From positions 62,001 through 126,000 of the forward strand of contig SHNE01000035.1 in the NCBI GenBank assembly GCA_004295015.1: DNA of 64,000 bases, written 5' to 3'. This stretch comes from Bacteroidota bacterium (GTDB lineage: Bacteria > Bacteroidota > Bacteroidia > AKYH767-A > 2013-40CM-41-45). The notes beneath the pieces were generated by a model. That model worked only from the letters and a program-made list of their open reading frames with translations. It did not search any database and was not told where the DNA came from. The number at the start of each line of letters is the position of its first letter. Positions within the stretch are counted from its first letter, which is position 1. This document shows, in pieces, positions 34,233 to 43,450 of this stretch. Both the position numbers and the translations under genes were made by a program.

Positions 34233-34805
34233 CTATTTGTAGAAGTTCATCTCTTCCAAATAATTCCAGGCTGATTCCGGGAGCATATACCTGACATCCT
34301 TTTTTGCCTTGATGGCATCACGGATAAAAGTTGAAGATAATTCCATCAAAGGCGCATCGATCAATTTTACTTTCGGATGCTGAAGAAGCGGACCTCCCTC
34401 CGACCCTTTTCGCGGATATACATAAAGTTCATTGTGTTCAAGAATTTGCTCATAGTTTTTCCACTTGTGAAATGTTTCCAGGTTATCGCTTCCCAGAATA
34501 AGTGCAAACTGATGTTCAGGAAACTTCTCATGTAAATAAGCCAGAGTGACTACGGTAAAACTGGGTTTATCCAATTTGAATTCTATGTCACTTGCTTTTA
34601 TTTTTCGATTGTCTCCCAAAGCTATTTTCACCAGAGCAAGTCTGTGGTGGTCCTGGAGAAGCGTTCTTTTTAGTTTGTGTGGATTGTGAGGCGAGACCAT
34701 AAGCCAGACCTGGTCCAGATCGCTGAACTCGGAAAGGTAACCGGCAATGATCAGGTGTCCGTTGTGAATTGGATTGAATGACCCGAAGAATAAACCGATT
34801 TTCAT
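34233..34805 (-). CDS. nadD: Nicotinate-nucleotide adenylyltransferase
   Basis: A 190-residue nucleotidyltransferase. GLFFGSFNPIHNGHLIIAGYL contains the FNPIHNGH active-site signature, and SSTFIRDAIKAKKDVRYMLPE has the ISSTxIR motif near the C-terminus. It makes deamido-NAD from nicotinate mononucleotide and ATP in NAD biosynthesis. It is the last gene of the yicC-gmk-nadD operon, starting 14 bases after the gmk stop. This order is common in Bacteroidota. Confidence 0.95.
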   Translation of the reverse strand: MKIGLFFGSFNPIHNGHLIIAGYLSEFSDLDQVWLMVSPHNPHKLKRTLLQDHHRLALVKIALGDNRKIKASDIEFKLDKPSFTVVTLAYLHEKFPEHQFALILGSDNLETFHKWKNYEQILEHNELYVYPRKGSEGGPLLQHPKVKLIDAPLMELSSTFIRDAIKAKKDVRYMLPESAWNYLEEMNFYK

Positions 34806-34819
34806 GTTGTTCTGTCTTT

Positions 34820-35395
34820 TTAGGAATTGTAGAGAAATTTTTCCATAATTCTTTCAGCATCGGCTAATGCATCTTCCAGTTGATCATTTTTTATTACCTG
34901 ATCAAATCGAAAAGCATAAGTAAGCTCGTGTTCGGATTTGGCAATTCGTGCTTCAAAGGAAGCAGCAGTTTCAGAATTTCTTGTCCGCAAACGATTATGA
35001 AGTTCATCAACGGAAGGCGGCATCACAAAAACAGAAAGCAATCTGTCGCCAAATATTTTTTTCATTTTTAATCCCCCTTCAACATCCACGTCAAAGACGG
35101 CAATTCCGTTGTTCATCCAGATTTTTTCAATTTCAGATTTGAGAGTTCCGTAAAAACGATCCTTGTATACTTCCTCCCATTCTACAAATTCATTAGCTTC
35201 AATTTTCTTCTTGAACTCATCAACGGATAGAAAATGATAGTCAACTCCGTTTTTTTCAGTTTCTCTCATCGGCCGGGTAGTAGCGGAAACGGAAAACTTC
35301 AAGCGCGGATGAATCTTCAACAGATGGTGAACAAGAGTTGTTTTGCCACTGCCGGAGGGGCCACAGAATAAAAGCAATTTACCGGTAATATCCAT
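34820..35395 (-). CDS. gmk: Guanylate kinase
   Basis: A 191-residue kinase with P-loop GPSGSGKTT near residues 12-20. The GMP-binding region is SVSATTRPMRETEKNGVDYHFLS, and EWEEVYKDRFYGT is also present. It converts GMP to GDP. Its ATG overlaps the yicC stop by one base (TAATG), so the two are translationally coupled. Confidence 0.96.
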   Translation of the reverse strand: MDITGKLLLFCGPSGSGKTTLVHHLLKIHPRLKFSVSATTRPMRETEKNGVDYHFLSVDEFKKKIEANEFVEWEEVYKDRFYGTLKSEIEKIWMNNGIAVFDVDVEGGLKMKKIFGDRLLSVFVMPPSVDELHNRLRTRNSETAASFEARIAKSEHELTYAFRFDQVIKNDQLEDALADAERIMEKFLYNS

Positions 35396-36267
35396 TACAG
35401 AACATTCAACAATAATTCCTTCACCTTTTCAAGTTCGTCTTTCAGGTTGACAACAATTTTTTGCATTTCTGCATCATTTGCTTTGGAGCCGATGGTGTTT
35501 ATTTCACGACCAATTTCCTGAGAAATGAATGCCAGTTTTTTTCCATTAGAAGAATCGGATTTCAGTGTTTCCAGAAAATATTCGCAGTGTGTTCTCAGTC
35601 GCACCTTTTCTTCGGATATATCAAATTTCTCAACAAAGAAAATTAGTTCCTGTTCCAATCGATTCCTGTCTATGTTTTGTGTTTGGATGAACTCTTCAAG
35701 ACTTCCCATAAGTCTTTTTCGAACCTGCTCGATTCTGCCACCTTCAAATTTTTCAACTTCAATTAATTTATCAGTGATCGAAGTTATCCTGTCTTCCAGA
35801 TCTTTTTGCATGGAAGCTCCTTCGGCAAGTCTGAATTCGTTGAATGCCTCCAGGCTTAAGTCTAAAATGCTCTTGACTTGTTTCCATTCTTCTTCTGTAA
35901 CAGCTTGCTTATCGTTGCTCATCACATCAGGTAAACTCAAAATGATCCTCATCAAATCAGAATCTCCTGTCTTGTATTGTTGCTGTATATTCTTCAGGTC
36001 ATCATAATAAGCTTTGAAAAGGGGAGCGTTGATACTGGTCTTTTTTGTGGCTTCGGGTGAATCAACACTGAAGGAAACATCCACTTTTCCTCTCTCTATC
36101 GCCCTCGATAAATCACTGCGAAGCTCATATTCTTTCTCCCTGTACATAGATGGAAGCCGGAGAGTAAGGTCAAAAAACTTGCTATTCACCGATTTAACTT
36201 CAATCGTGATGCTTTTGTTTAGGTAGGTGGCAGTTGCAGTGCCGAAACCTGTCATGGAACGAATCAT
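35395..36267 (-). CDS. yicC: YicC family endoribonuclease
   Basis: A 290-residue protein with the N-terminal IRSMTGFGTA signature of YicC (PF03755), VNSKFFDLTLRLP, and the C-terminal DUF1732 region with EKVRLRTHCEYFLETLKS and GKKLAFISQEIGREINTIGSKAND. Characterised members are metal-dependent endoribonucleases that affect RNA turnover. First gene of the yicC-gmk-nadD operon. Confidence 0.95.
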   Translation of the reverse strand: MIRSMTGFGTATATYLNKSITIEVKSVNSKFFDLTLRLPSMYREKEYELRSDLSRAIERGKVDVSFSVDSPEATKKTSINAPLFKAYYDDLKNIQQQYKTGDSDLMRIILSLPDVMSNDKQAVTEEEWKQVKSILDLSLEAFNEFRLAEGASMQKDLEDRITSITDKLIEVEKFEGGRIEQVRKRLMGSLEEFIQTQNIDRNRLEQELIFFVEKFDISEEKVRLRTHCEYFLETLKSDSSNGKKLAFISQEIGREINTIGSKANDAEMQKIVVNLKDELEKVKELLLNVL

Positions 36268-36300
36268 AGGAATATATTGAAAAGAAAGGACAAAAATAGT

Positions 36301-37197
36301 TTAAGATTCGGTCTTCACAAGTGTACGCCGGTTTACGCAGTAGACACCTGCAAAAATCAGAATACAGGCAAGTACCTGCACAGAACTGACCATTTCATTA
36401 GTGATGAAGCGTGAAATGAGTGTGGCGAAGATGGGCTGTAAATAAATATAGTAACTGACCACGGAAGGGCTCAGGTGCTTTAGGCCAAAGGTGTTCAGTA
36501 AATAGGCGGCAAAGGTTGTAAAAAGCAAGACAAAAGCCACCGAAAACCAGGCTGCCGCTGTAAAGTCAGACCATTGAACTTTTTGCAATTCAGGTGCACC
36601 GAAAGGAATAACGAATAATGTTCCGAATATAAAAGTCCATTTAATTACCTGAATGGTTCCATATTTTTTCATGAGAGGTTTTGCTCTAACCATGAACAAG
36701 GCGTAAGATGCAGCATTGAGCAAAACCATTAAGTCACCGAGGGCGGTAGGGGAACCACTGGCAGTTTTATACTGAAGAATAAGTGTAACAGCTCCACTGA
36801 GTCCAAGTAAAATACCCAGTCCCTGCATTGGAGTCAGGCGGTTTTTTAACAGGAGAAAAGCCATACCTGTTACAAGAATCGGAGTTGAAGTCATGATCAA
36901 AGCAGCATTAATGTTGGATGTTCGGCTGAGTCCTTCGAAAAACAAAAGCTGATTTATGGCAACTCCAAACAAGCCAAGCTGAATAAAGCGGAATACATCT
37001 TTTCGTTCAATAGGTCTTACTGAAGGAGAAAGCCTGTCCAGAATGATAAAAAGCAGAGTGGCAAAAATCACTCTGAGCATAATAAAGCCTGAAGGACTAA
37101 GAAATTGCGGCATGGCTATGCGTGCAATGCTGAAGTTGGCCCCGTAAATCAGGTTAGCAAAAAAAATGGAGGCATGAGCCTGATTGCGTTCTGTCAT
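36301..37197 (-). CDS. EamA-type drug/metabolite transporter
   Basis: A 298-residue inner-membrane protein with about ten transmembrane helices in two EamA (PF00892) repeats. GANFSIARIAMP is in the first helix, SGFIMLRVIFATLLFIIL in repeat 1, and SYYIYLQPIFATLISRFI in repeat 2. The family exports amino acids or metabolites; the substrate is unknown. The ATG overlaps the stop of the ArsC-like gene upstream (ATGA), so the two form an operon. Confidence 0.9.
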   Translation of the reverse strand: MTERNQAHASIFFANLIYGANFSIARIAMPQFLSPSGFIMLRVIFATLLFIILDRLSPSVRPIERKDVFRFIQLGLFGVAINQLLFFEGLSRTSNINAALIMTSTPILVTGMAFLLLKNRLTPMQGLGILLGLSGAVTLILQYKTASGSPTALGDLMVLLNAASYALFMVRAKPLMKKYGTIQVIKWTFIFGTLFVIPFGAPELQKVQWSDFTAAAWFSVAFVLLFTTFAAYLLNTFGLKHLSPSVVSYYIYLQPIFATLISRFITNEMVSSVQVLACILIFAGVYCVNRRTLVKTES

Positions 37198-37550
37198 TTT
37201 TTATGCAGTGCCACTTTAGCAGCAGCCACAACTTTTGCGGAATTGCCGATAAATAGTTGATCATCGACCAAAACCACAGGGCGTTTCAGAAAAGTATATT
37301 CCTGGAGTATATATTTCCTGTAATCCTTCTCTGACAGCTTCATTGTATTCAAACCCATACTACGGTATTTCATGGCAACACGACTGAAAAGGGCCTCATG
37401 GCTGCCTGCTCTTGTAAGCATCTCGTCCAATTGCTTTGCTGTGATTTTCTCAGTTTTAATATCCTGCAATTCGACATCCTTCCCTGGTTTTAATTCTTTT
37501 AAAATTCGCTGACATGTGCTGCAGGTGCTGAGGTGATAGATTTTTTTCAT
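37194..37550 (-). CDS. ArsC/Spx-like thioredoxin-fold protein
   Basis: A 118-residue protein of the ArsC family (PF03960): YHLSTCSTCQRILKEL with CxxC at the N-terminus, LTRAGSHEALFSRVAMKYRSMG, and KRPVVLVDDQLFIG. The second Cys and context resemble the YffB/Spx side of the family, so an arsenate-reductase role is not implied. It precedes the EamA transporter in an overlapping two-gene operon. Confidence 0.85.
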   Translation of the reverse strand: MKKIYHLSTCSTCQRILKELKPGKDVELQDIKTEKITAKQLDEMLTRAGSHEALFSRVAMKYRSMGLNTMKLSEKDYRKYILQEYTFLKRPVVLVDDQLFIGNSAKVVAAAKVALHKK

Positions 37551-37652
37551 GTGATTTATTCTGCAATATTACTCTTTTCCGGCCGATTTTGTTTTGAACA
37601 GTTCATCGTTCAATTTTTTATATGCGAAGGTTTTTTCTGATGAATTGAGTCA

Positions 37653-37666
37653 TACCTTTAAAGGTA
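37653..37666. promoter_or_regulatory. Perfect 14-bp palindrome upstream of the tandem T9SS paralogues
   Basis: TACCTTTAAAGGTA, a perfect palindrome, 10 bases before a -7 box (TAAATTTG at 37677-37684). Its position over the expected -33 region suits an operator. The regulator is unknown. Confidence 0.35.
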
Positions 37667-37676
37667 ATTTGGCATA

Positions 37677-37684
37677 TAAATTTG
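37677..37684 (+). promoter_or_regulatory. -7 box for the first T9SS paralogue
   Basis: TAAATTTG, a full consensus match, 50 bases before the ATG at 37735. The -33 position is occupied by part of the 14-bp palindrome. Confidence 0.45.
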
Positions 37685-37734
37685 GACCGGTAGATAATAA
37701 GGATTCATGAAGTAAGGGTTCTTGGATTGACTAA

Positions 37735-39168
37735 ATGATTTATCACTTGAAATACAATTTCCTTTTTTTATTGCTTTGTTTTGCCTCATTATTTTATTCA
37801 GAGCGTGCACAAGCAAACCATGCAGTCGGTGCGGAGTTAACTTATGAATGCCTTGGCTCGAACCAGTACAGGTTAAGATATGCTTTTTACCGCGATTGTT
37901 CCAGTACGGCTGCTCCAAGTTCTGTTCCGATCAATTACTCCTCCGCTTGTTTTAGCGGGGGAAGTATCAATTTAATTCCTGTTGCCGGAACTCCCACACA
38001 AATTTCTACGGTTTGTCCCTCTTTGAATAGCTCCTGCAATGGAGGAACGTATACCGGAATTGAGGAATGGATTTATACCGGTGTTGTAACTTTGCCCGGC
38101 CTTTGTTCAGACTGGCTTTTTTCATACGGACTTTGTTGCAGGAATGGTGGAATCACAACAGTAAGTAATCCAACAACCTATCAACTCTTTGTTTTTGCCT
38201 TGTTGAATAATGTGGATGGTATTTGTAATAATTCACCCAGATTCAATAACAGGCCATTTATTTATGCCTGCATCGGTGAAACTGTCTGCTTCGATAACGG
38301 AGTATCTGATGTCGACGGTGATTCTGTGAGATACCAGATCATCACTCCATTGGCGGCTGCCGGAAACTCGATTATTTATGATTTCCCTTATTCAAATTCC
38401 CAGCCTGTTTCGTCTTCACCGCCCGTGATGTTTAATCCTGCGGATGGAAGTTTTTGCATGAAACCAACCGCATCGGAGGTTAGTCCATATGGTCTCTTAG
38501 TCAGCGAGTACCGTGACGGAATTCTTATAGGCCAGGTGGAAAGAGATATTCAAATCGAAACAAGGGCCTGCACTAATGCAAGTCCGTCTTTGACAGGAAT
38601 AAACGGAACACCGATTAAAAGTATGAATATCTGTTCGAATATTCCCACGGAATTTTACATATTAAGTGATGATAATGATAGTATGGATCAAACTACCATC
38701 AGCTGGAATGATGGCATACCCGGAGCTCAATTTATATCATGGGGAGGCATGCATGATTCGGCGACATTTGCCTGGACACCATCTGTTGGGGATGCACTCA
38801 GTAATCCACATTGTTTCTCAGCGACCGTAAATGATGATCACTGTCCTTATATAAATCAGAGCAGTGCAAATTATTGTATGTATGTGCTGGATTCAACGGA
38901 TAGCAGATGTCTGACGAGTTCTATACCGGAACAAAGAAAAAAGTCCGATGTAAGAGCTTTCCGGGTTGATAATAAATACATGCTGGAGTGGACAGGAAAA
39001 AATGTTTATAGCAATTGCAGAGTCTACGATTCCACAGGTAGAATTATTTATGATCATGAGATCGATGGTATGAATACGGAGATCGATATTGCAGGGTTTC
39101 GAGGAGGTCTTTATCTGATTTGTTTGAATGGTCTTGATAATTGGTGTAAGTCTTTCGTTAAAGAATAG
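37735..39168 (+). CDS. T9SS-secreted protein, first of two tandem paralogues
   Basis: A 477-residue exported protein with a signal peptide (LLLCFASLFYSERAQA). It opens with NHAVGAELTYECLGSNQYRLRYAFYRDC, a pattern that recurs in Bacteroidota secreted proteins and in larger gliding-motility-associated ones. Many Cys pairs (CPSLNSSCNGG, GLCCRNGG, ICNNSP) suggest a disulfide-stabilised outer domain. VSDVDGDSVRYQI and DDNDSMDQTTISW suggest calcium-binding cadherin-like folds. The C-terminus (RVYDSTGRIIYDHEI ... GGLYLICLNGLDNWCKSFVKE) is sorting-domain-like. It lies head-to-tail with its paralogue at 39247. No enzymatic function was seen. Confidence 0.82.
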   Translation: MIYHLKYNFLFLLLCFASLFYSERAQANHAVGAELTYECLGSNQYRLRYAFYRDCSSTAAPSSVPINYSSACFSGGSINLIPVAGTPTQISTVCPSLNSSCNGGTYTGIEEWIYTGVVTLPGLCSDWLFSYGLCCRNGGITTVSNPTTYQLFVFALLNNVDGICNNSPRFNNRPFIYACIGETVCFDNGVSDVDGDSVRYQIITPLAAAGNSIIYDFPYSNSQPVSSSPPVMFNPADGSFCMKPTASEVSPYGLLVSEYRDGILIGQVERDIQIETRACTNASPSLTGINGTPIKSMNICSNIPTEFYILSDDNDSMDQTTISWNDGIPGAQFISWGGMHDSATFAWTPSVGDALSNPHCFSATVNDDHCPYINQSSANYCMYVLDSTDSRCLTSSIPEQRKKSDVRAFRVDNKYMLEWTGKNVYSNCRVYDSTGRIIYDHEIDGMNTEIDIAGFRGGLYLICLNGLDNWCKSFVKE

Positions 39169-39246
39169 AAACACTTGCACGATAGAGTTGTATTGTCTCA
39201 AGAGTTTTCAGCCGCTGATTTGTGTCAATTTAAAATTTAAGAATTA

Positions 39247-40692
39247 ATGGGAATCCTTTATTTAAAAATGCGGAGTATTTTTTTATTTATTTTATTGGCG
39301 TGCACAATCATTCCAATGGAACTTTCTGCGAGCCATACAATAGGCGGAGAACTTACTTATATATGTACTGGAGTAAACCAATTTGAAGTCACCTACAAAT
39401 TTTACAGAGACTGTACTGGAATTTCTGCACCATTGGATGTAACGCTGATTTCAACTTCTTCCTGTTACCCTTCCGTGAACCTTATATTAGACCCTACAGC
39501 ATGGAGTCCACTTCCTGTTACTACTACCTGTCCATCTGCAAGTACATCTTGCAACGGAGGCGTCTATGCTGGCATTGAGCTTTGGGTATATACAGGCATT
39601 TTAACCTTGCCCGGCCTTTGTACAGATTGGCGATTTGGAGTAAGTGTTTGTTGTCGAAATGTTGCAATCACAACATCAGACACAGCATCTAGCTCTAACA
39701 TATATACAGAGTGTTTACTCAATAATCAGGATGCAATTTGCAATAATTCACCGGTGTTTACTGATGACCCATATCCCTTTGGTTGTGTCGGACAAAAAAG
39801 TTGTTTTAGTAATGAGGCTTATGATGCAGACGGCGATTCACTCAGCTACCGGTTGATTGAACCAAAGACAACAGCAACACTTACCCTTTTATATAATCCT
39901 CCCTATTCAGGAACACAGCCGGTACTTTCATCTCCACCTGCTCAAATGAATTCATTAACAGGCGAATTCTGTACGTATCCAACACAACCGGATGTTTCAG
40001 TGTATGCGATACAGGTAAGCGAGTACCGAAATGGAATTTTAATTGGTCAAATTGAACGCGATATTCAATTTAGGATAATTAATTGTTCAAATATTCCGCC
40101 AACATTAAGCGGACTCAATGGAACATCAGGTTTTAATGCTACACTATGTGTTGGCACAAGCTATGATTTTAGCATTTATAGCAGCGATCCTGATATCGGA
40201 CAAAACACCAATATTCAATGGAACTGGGGAATTAATACTGCTTCATTCGTTAGTTATGGAAGTGCTAGAGATTCGGCACATTTTATATGGACGCCGACCT
40301 TGTCTGATGTTAATACAAATCCGCATTGTTTCGTTGCAAAAGTTAGTGATGATAACTGCCCATACTTTGCTAATGCATCTGCCTATTATTGTTTCACTGT
40401 AATCGATTCATCGGATATATTATGCGGAAATGTATCTGTAGCCGAGGAAATTGTTCCACCACTCGTCAGGATTTATACCAGCACAGGCTTGAACGTTTAT
40501 AATTTAGAATGGAATAGCTTCGCCGGTTTTACAAGTTTGCAAGTCTATGATGCTGCCGGCCGACTTCTTGTGGATGAAAATGTTAGTTCGCATTCGATTT
40601 CATCCATCAATCTCGAGAACCTGAGCAGAGGTATATATTATGTGTACCTCCGGGGTAAAGATTACTGGAGCAAAAGCCTGGTTCGCCACTAA
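39247..40692 (+). CDS. T9SS-secreted protein, second tandem paralogue
   Basis: A 481-residue protein collinear with the preceding gene: SHTIGGELTYICTGVNQFEVTYKFYRDC, CPSASTSCNGGVYAGIELWVYTGI, CCRNVAI, YDADGDSLSYRLIEP, VSEYRNGILIGQIERDIQF, DDNCPYFANASAYYC. The end is VYDAAGRLLVDENV ... LSRGIYYVYLRGKDYWSKSLVRH. The best start may be the Met at 39268 (MRSIFLFILLACTI), which leads straight into the signal peptide; the ATG at 39247 adds seven residues. The 78-base gap suggests co-transcription with its paralogue. Confidence 0.82.
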   Translation: MGILYLKMRSIFLFILLACTIIPMELSASHTIGGELTYICTGVNQFEVTYKFYRDCTGISAPLDVTLISTSSCYPSVNLILDPTAWSPLPVTTTCPSASTSCNGGVYAGIELWVYTGILTLPGLCTDWRFGVSVCCRNVAITTSDTASSSNIYTECLLNNQDAICNNSPVFTDDPYPFGCVGQKSCFSNEAYDADGDSLSYRLIEPKTTATLTLLYNPPYSGTQPVLSSPPAQMNSLTGEFCTYPTQPDVSVYAIQVSEYRNGILIGQIERDIQFRIINCSNIPPTLSGLNGTSGFNATLCVGTSYDFSIYSSDPDIGQNTNIQWNWGINTASFVSYGSARDSAHFIWTPTLSDVNTNPHCFVAKVSDDNCPYFANASAYYCFTVIDSSDILCGNVSVAEEIVPPLVRIYTSTGLNVYNLEWNSFAGFTSLQVYDAAGRLLVDENVSSHSISSINLENLSRGIYYVYLRGKDYWSKSLVRH

Positions 40693-40834
40693 GACTGATC
40701 AAATTGGACAAGCATCAGGCAGCTGCATTTTCTGGCACCCGCCTCTGTGTGCTTAGAATTTGACTCTTTAATGCTCAGTGCCTTGTATTTCAGGCCTTTC
40801 AACAAGTCCTAATCCATGGCTTTTTCCGAAAAAA

Positions 40835-41602
40835 ATGACTAAGTTTGAAGCCTATTCAATCCCCGTGGAAAAAGTATTTGAAATCAAACTCCCGCAGTTT
40901 GAAGGCCCTTTTGACTTATTACTATTCTTCATCGAAAGAGATGAGGTAGATATCCATCACATTGAGATCTCCAAGATCACCAATGACTTTTTGGATTATA
41001 TCCATCAGATGACGGAGCTCAATATTGAACTTGCAAGTGAATTTATACTCGTTGCCGCAACTTTGATGCGCATCAAAGCGAGACTTTTATTGCCTCGTCC
41101 GGAAATCGATGATCAGGGTAATGAAGTTGATCCTAGAAAAGATTTAATTGAGAGACTATTGTTGTATAAACAATATAAAGAGGCTTGTGAAGAGATGCGC
41201 GAGATGGAAGATGACCGTGGCATGAAAGCGCAACGCGGAAACATTCAGCGGGAGCTTGCAGAGATCGCCATGCAGAATTCTCAGGCCGAGGAAATGGTTA
41301 ATCTTTCTTTGTATCAATTGCTCAATACCTTCAATAAAGTGATGAAGCGTTTTGAAGTGGAGAAAAATAAGGTGCACCATAAAATTGTTCAGTATCCTTA
41401 TACGATTGCCGAACAAAAAGAGAGTGTGAGAACGATGCTTCGTGGTCGCGATAAGGTTCCCTTTCAAGATATTATTTTTACTTGTGAGAATAAGGTTCAG
41501 GCAATTTTCACCTTCCTAGGAATTCTTGAACTTCTGCAAGAGCAGATCGTCAGGATTACATTGGGAATGGGATTCAATAATTTCTGGCTCAGCGAAAGCT
41601 GA
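40835..41602 (+). CDS. scpA: Segregation and condensation protein A
   Basis: About 255 residues of the kleisin ScpA (PF02616). IKLPQFEGPFDLLLFFIERDEVDIHHIEISKI is the characteristic N-terminus, followed by ASEFILVAATLMRIKARLLLP and a C-terminal winged helix (VQAIFTFLGILELLQEQIVRITL). It bridges SMC heads in chromosome compaction. The ATG at 40835 is chosen because an earlier frame from 40778 adds 19 residues (Pro/Ser-rich) absent from the family. The YbhN-like flippase gene follows 23 bases later. Confidence 0.93.
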   Translation: MTKFEAYSIPVEKVFEIKLPQFEGPFDLLLFFIERDEVDIHHIEISKITNDFLDYIHQMTELNIELASEFILVAATLMRIKARLLLPRPEIDDQGNEVDPRKDLIERLLLYKQYKEACEEMREMEDDRGMKAQRGNIQRELAEIAMQNSQAEEMVNLSLYQLLNTFNKVMKRFEVEKNKVHHKIVQYPYTIAEQKESVRTMLRGRDKVPFQDIIFTCENKVQAIFTFLGILELLQEQIVRITLGMGFNNFWLSES

Positions 41603-41625
41603 TCGGTGATTCCTTTATTTCTTTT

Positions 41626-42711
41626 ATGCAACCCGATAGCAGGCAACTATTAAATACGTTCCGGCCTTCCCGGATTTTCTTGCCGATCATAATTGGATTG
41701 GGTGCAGCTACATTTCTTCTCCTTAGAAATTTCGACAAAGAAGCTTTTGAAAATATTAACTGGTCATGGAACAGTTCCTTTTGGATTCTGATGGCTTTGT
41801 TAATGATGGTGGTACGAGACGGTGCCTACATGATCAGAATTCGGGCACTCACCGACGGACAACTTAACTGGAGAAATTCATTTAATGTTATTATGCTCTG
41901 GGAGTTCGCCTCAGCGCTGGCTCCCGGGATGCTGGGAGGCGGATTTATATTCGCCATTTTTATTTTGAATAAAGAAAAGATCAACATGGGTCGGAGTATC
42001 ACCGCGATCATGCTCTCTTCTTTTCAGGATGGAGTTTTCCTGGCCATCATGGCTCCCTTGGTTTATTTTACTGTTGGCAGGGAGAGGTTGTTTTCAACGC
42101 TAGATGTCGACAATATCAGTCCGGTAACTTTTGGAACAGGATTCTTCTATTCTTTTTGGGCAGTTTATTTTATCATCCTGGCATATAAACTTTTTGTTGC
42201 ATACGCCTTGTTTATCAATCCGCGTTTTATAAAATGGTTGCTGATTAAAATGTTTTCACTGCCATTATTAAAACGATGGAAGCCATCAGCCCTCGAAACA
42301 GGAAATCAATTGATCGTTGCTTCTAAAGGGTTAAAAAACAAAAGCACTAAATTCTGGACTCATTCCTTTGGTGGTACCTTTGTTTCGTGGACAGCCAGAT
42401 ATACTATTGTAAACTGCCTTATTTTTGCCTTTCATGATGTGCCAGTTGATCAGTTCATCGTATTTGCCCGCCAGGTAGTGATGGGAATAATAATTTTATT
42501 CAGCCCGACTCCCGGAGGAAGCGGACTGGCTGAATTTATGTTTACCGATTTTCTGGGAGAGTTTATTCCGAAAGGACTGTCTGCTTCGCTTGGATTGCTA
42601 TGGAGATTAGTATCATATTACCCATATCTTTTCATAGGAGCCATTCTGCTTCCAAGATGGATTCGGAAACGTTTTTCAAAAGCCGAGGTTGAAGAGGTAA
42701 TGAAGCCTTGA
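41626..42711 (+). CDS. YbhN/LPG-synthase-TM-like flippase family membrane protein
   Basis: A 361-residue polytopic inner-membrane protein of the UPF0104/LPG_synthase_TM family (PF03706). WEFASALAPGMLGGGFIFAIFILNKE and LFSPTPGGSGLAEFMF are the two family signatures, flanked by about eight transmembrane segments. It lacks the lysyltransferase domain of MprF. Members are thought to move or modify lipids; the substrate is unknown. Short spacing after scpA suggests co-transcription. Confidence 0.85.
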   Translation: MQPDSRQLLNTFRPSRIFLPIIIGLGAATFLLLRNFDKEAFENINWSWNSSFWILMALLMMVVRDGAYMIRIRALTDGQLNWRNSFNVIMLWEFASALAPGMLGGGFIFAIFILNKEKINMGRSITAIMLSSFQDGVFLAIMAPLVYFTVGRERLFSTLDVDNISPVTFGTGFFYSFWAVYFIILAYKLFVAYALFINPRFIKWLLIKMFSLPLLKRWKPSALETGNQLIVASKGLKNKSTKFWTHSFGGTFVSWTARYTIVNCLIFAFHDVPVDQFIVFARQVVMGIIILFSPTPGGSGLAEFMFTDFLGEFIPKGLSASLGLLWRLVSYYPYLFIGAILLPRWIRKRFSKAEVEEVMKP

Positions 42712-42724
42712 AGAGTTAGGCTTA

Positions 42725-43450
42725 TCAGCTCCAGATCTGTTCCAAAACTTTATGTGATTTAATATTTCCGAATCCGGAGATATGCAACTGATAAAATTCA
42801 AGCATTCGTTCAATCAGTTCGCGTTTTTCGTTAGCAGGAATTTTCAGGTTCACCGAAAAATCGGGAAGGTGGGAGAGGATTGCATAGAAATGTTTGCTTA
42901 ATGCACCGGAAAGAAAGAACGGATGTGCAGGGCTGATTGATTGAAAGCTCCCTTCCTGAAGATTGAAAATGTTGTTGCTTTCTGAAAAATTATCAGTAGG
43001 ATAGAAGCCGAGGTATTTACTTAGTTGTAATAAAAACAGAAGATGGAAGTCCGGATTGGCGGGCTCATGTACATCGAGCCATTGAATGGAATGAAAAAGA
43101 AAATCAAAAAGCTGCGGATTTGCTTCTTCCTCACGAATTGATTTGTAGAGCACCTCATTCAAAAAAAGTGTCATGGAGCTTTTTAACACATCGAAAGGAA
43201 TGCTTTTCAAAACGGGCGACTGACGGATTTCGGATATGCGTTGCAATCCGCTTCTTTCTTTGTGATAGACGACCATTTCCACTAAGCTCAGTGACTGGAA
43301 AACAGAAGGCCTGAACTTTGCATTTTTTTTTCGCACACTGTTCACCATGTACGACTGCAGACCATAAAGTTCAGTATATATTTTTACTACAATACTCGTC
43401 TCGGAAAAATCCGTCGTGTGAAAAATAATACCACGGGTTTTGTGCAGCAT
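42725..43450 (-). CDS. recO: DNA repair protein RecO
   Basis: A 241-residue RecO. The N-terminal OB fold (TRGIIFHTTDFSETSIVVKIYTELYGLQSYMV) is followed by RPSVFQSLSLVEMVVYHKE and a helical C-terminal domain. The zinc-binding Cys of some RecO proteins are absent, as often in Bacteroidota. It loads RecA with RecR at gaps. Its ATG overlaps the porZ stop by one base (TAATG), so the pair is translationally coupled, a conserved arrangement in this phylum. Confidence 0.92.
   Translation of the reverse strand: MLHKTRGIIFHTTDFSETSIVVKIYTELYGLQSYMVNSVRKKNAKFRPSVFQSLSLVEMVVYHKERSGLQRISEIRQSPVLKSIPFDVLKSSMTLFLNEVLYKSIREEEANPQLFDFLFHSIQWLDVHEPANPDFHLLFLLQLSKYLGFYPTDNFSESNNIFNLQEGSFQSISPAHPFFLSGALSKHFYAILSHLPDFSVNLKIPANEKRELIERMLEFYQLHISGFGNIKSHKVLEQIWS

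Noticed and set aside
35525-36007. A 160-codon open frame on the plus strand opposite yicC
   Set aside because: Its composition is Ser/Phe-rich low complexity, it matches no family, and it lies wholly inside the clear yicC coding sequence on the other strand.
37194-37550. Arsenate-resistance operon
   Set aside because: The ArsC-like protein is paired with a general EamA transporter; no arsB, acr3 or arsR is nearby.
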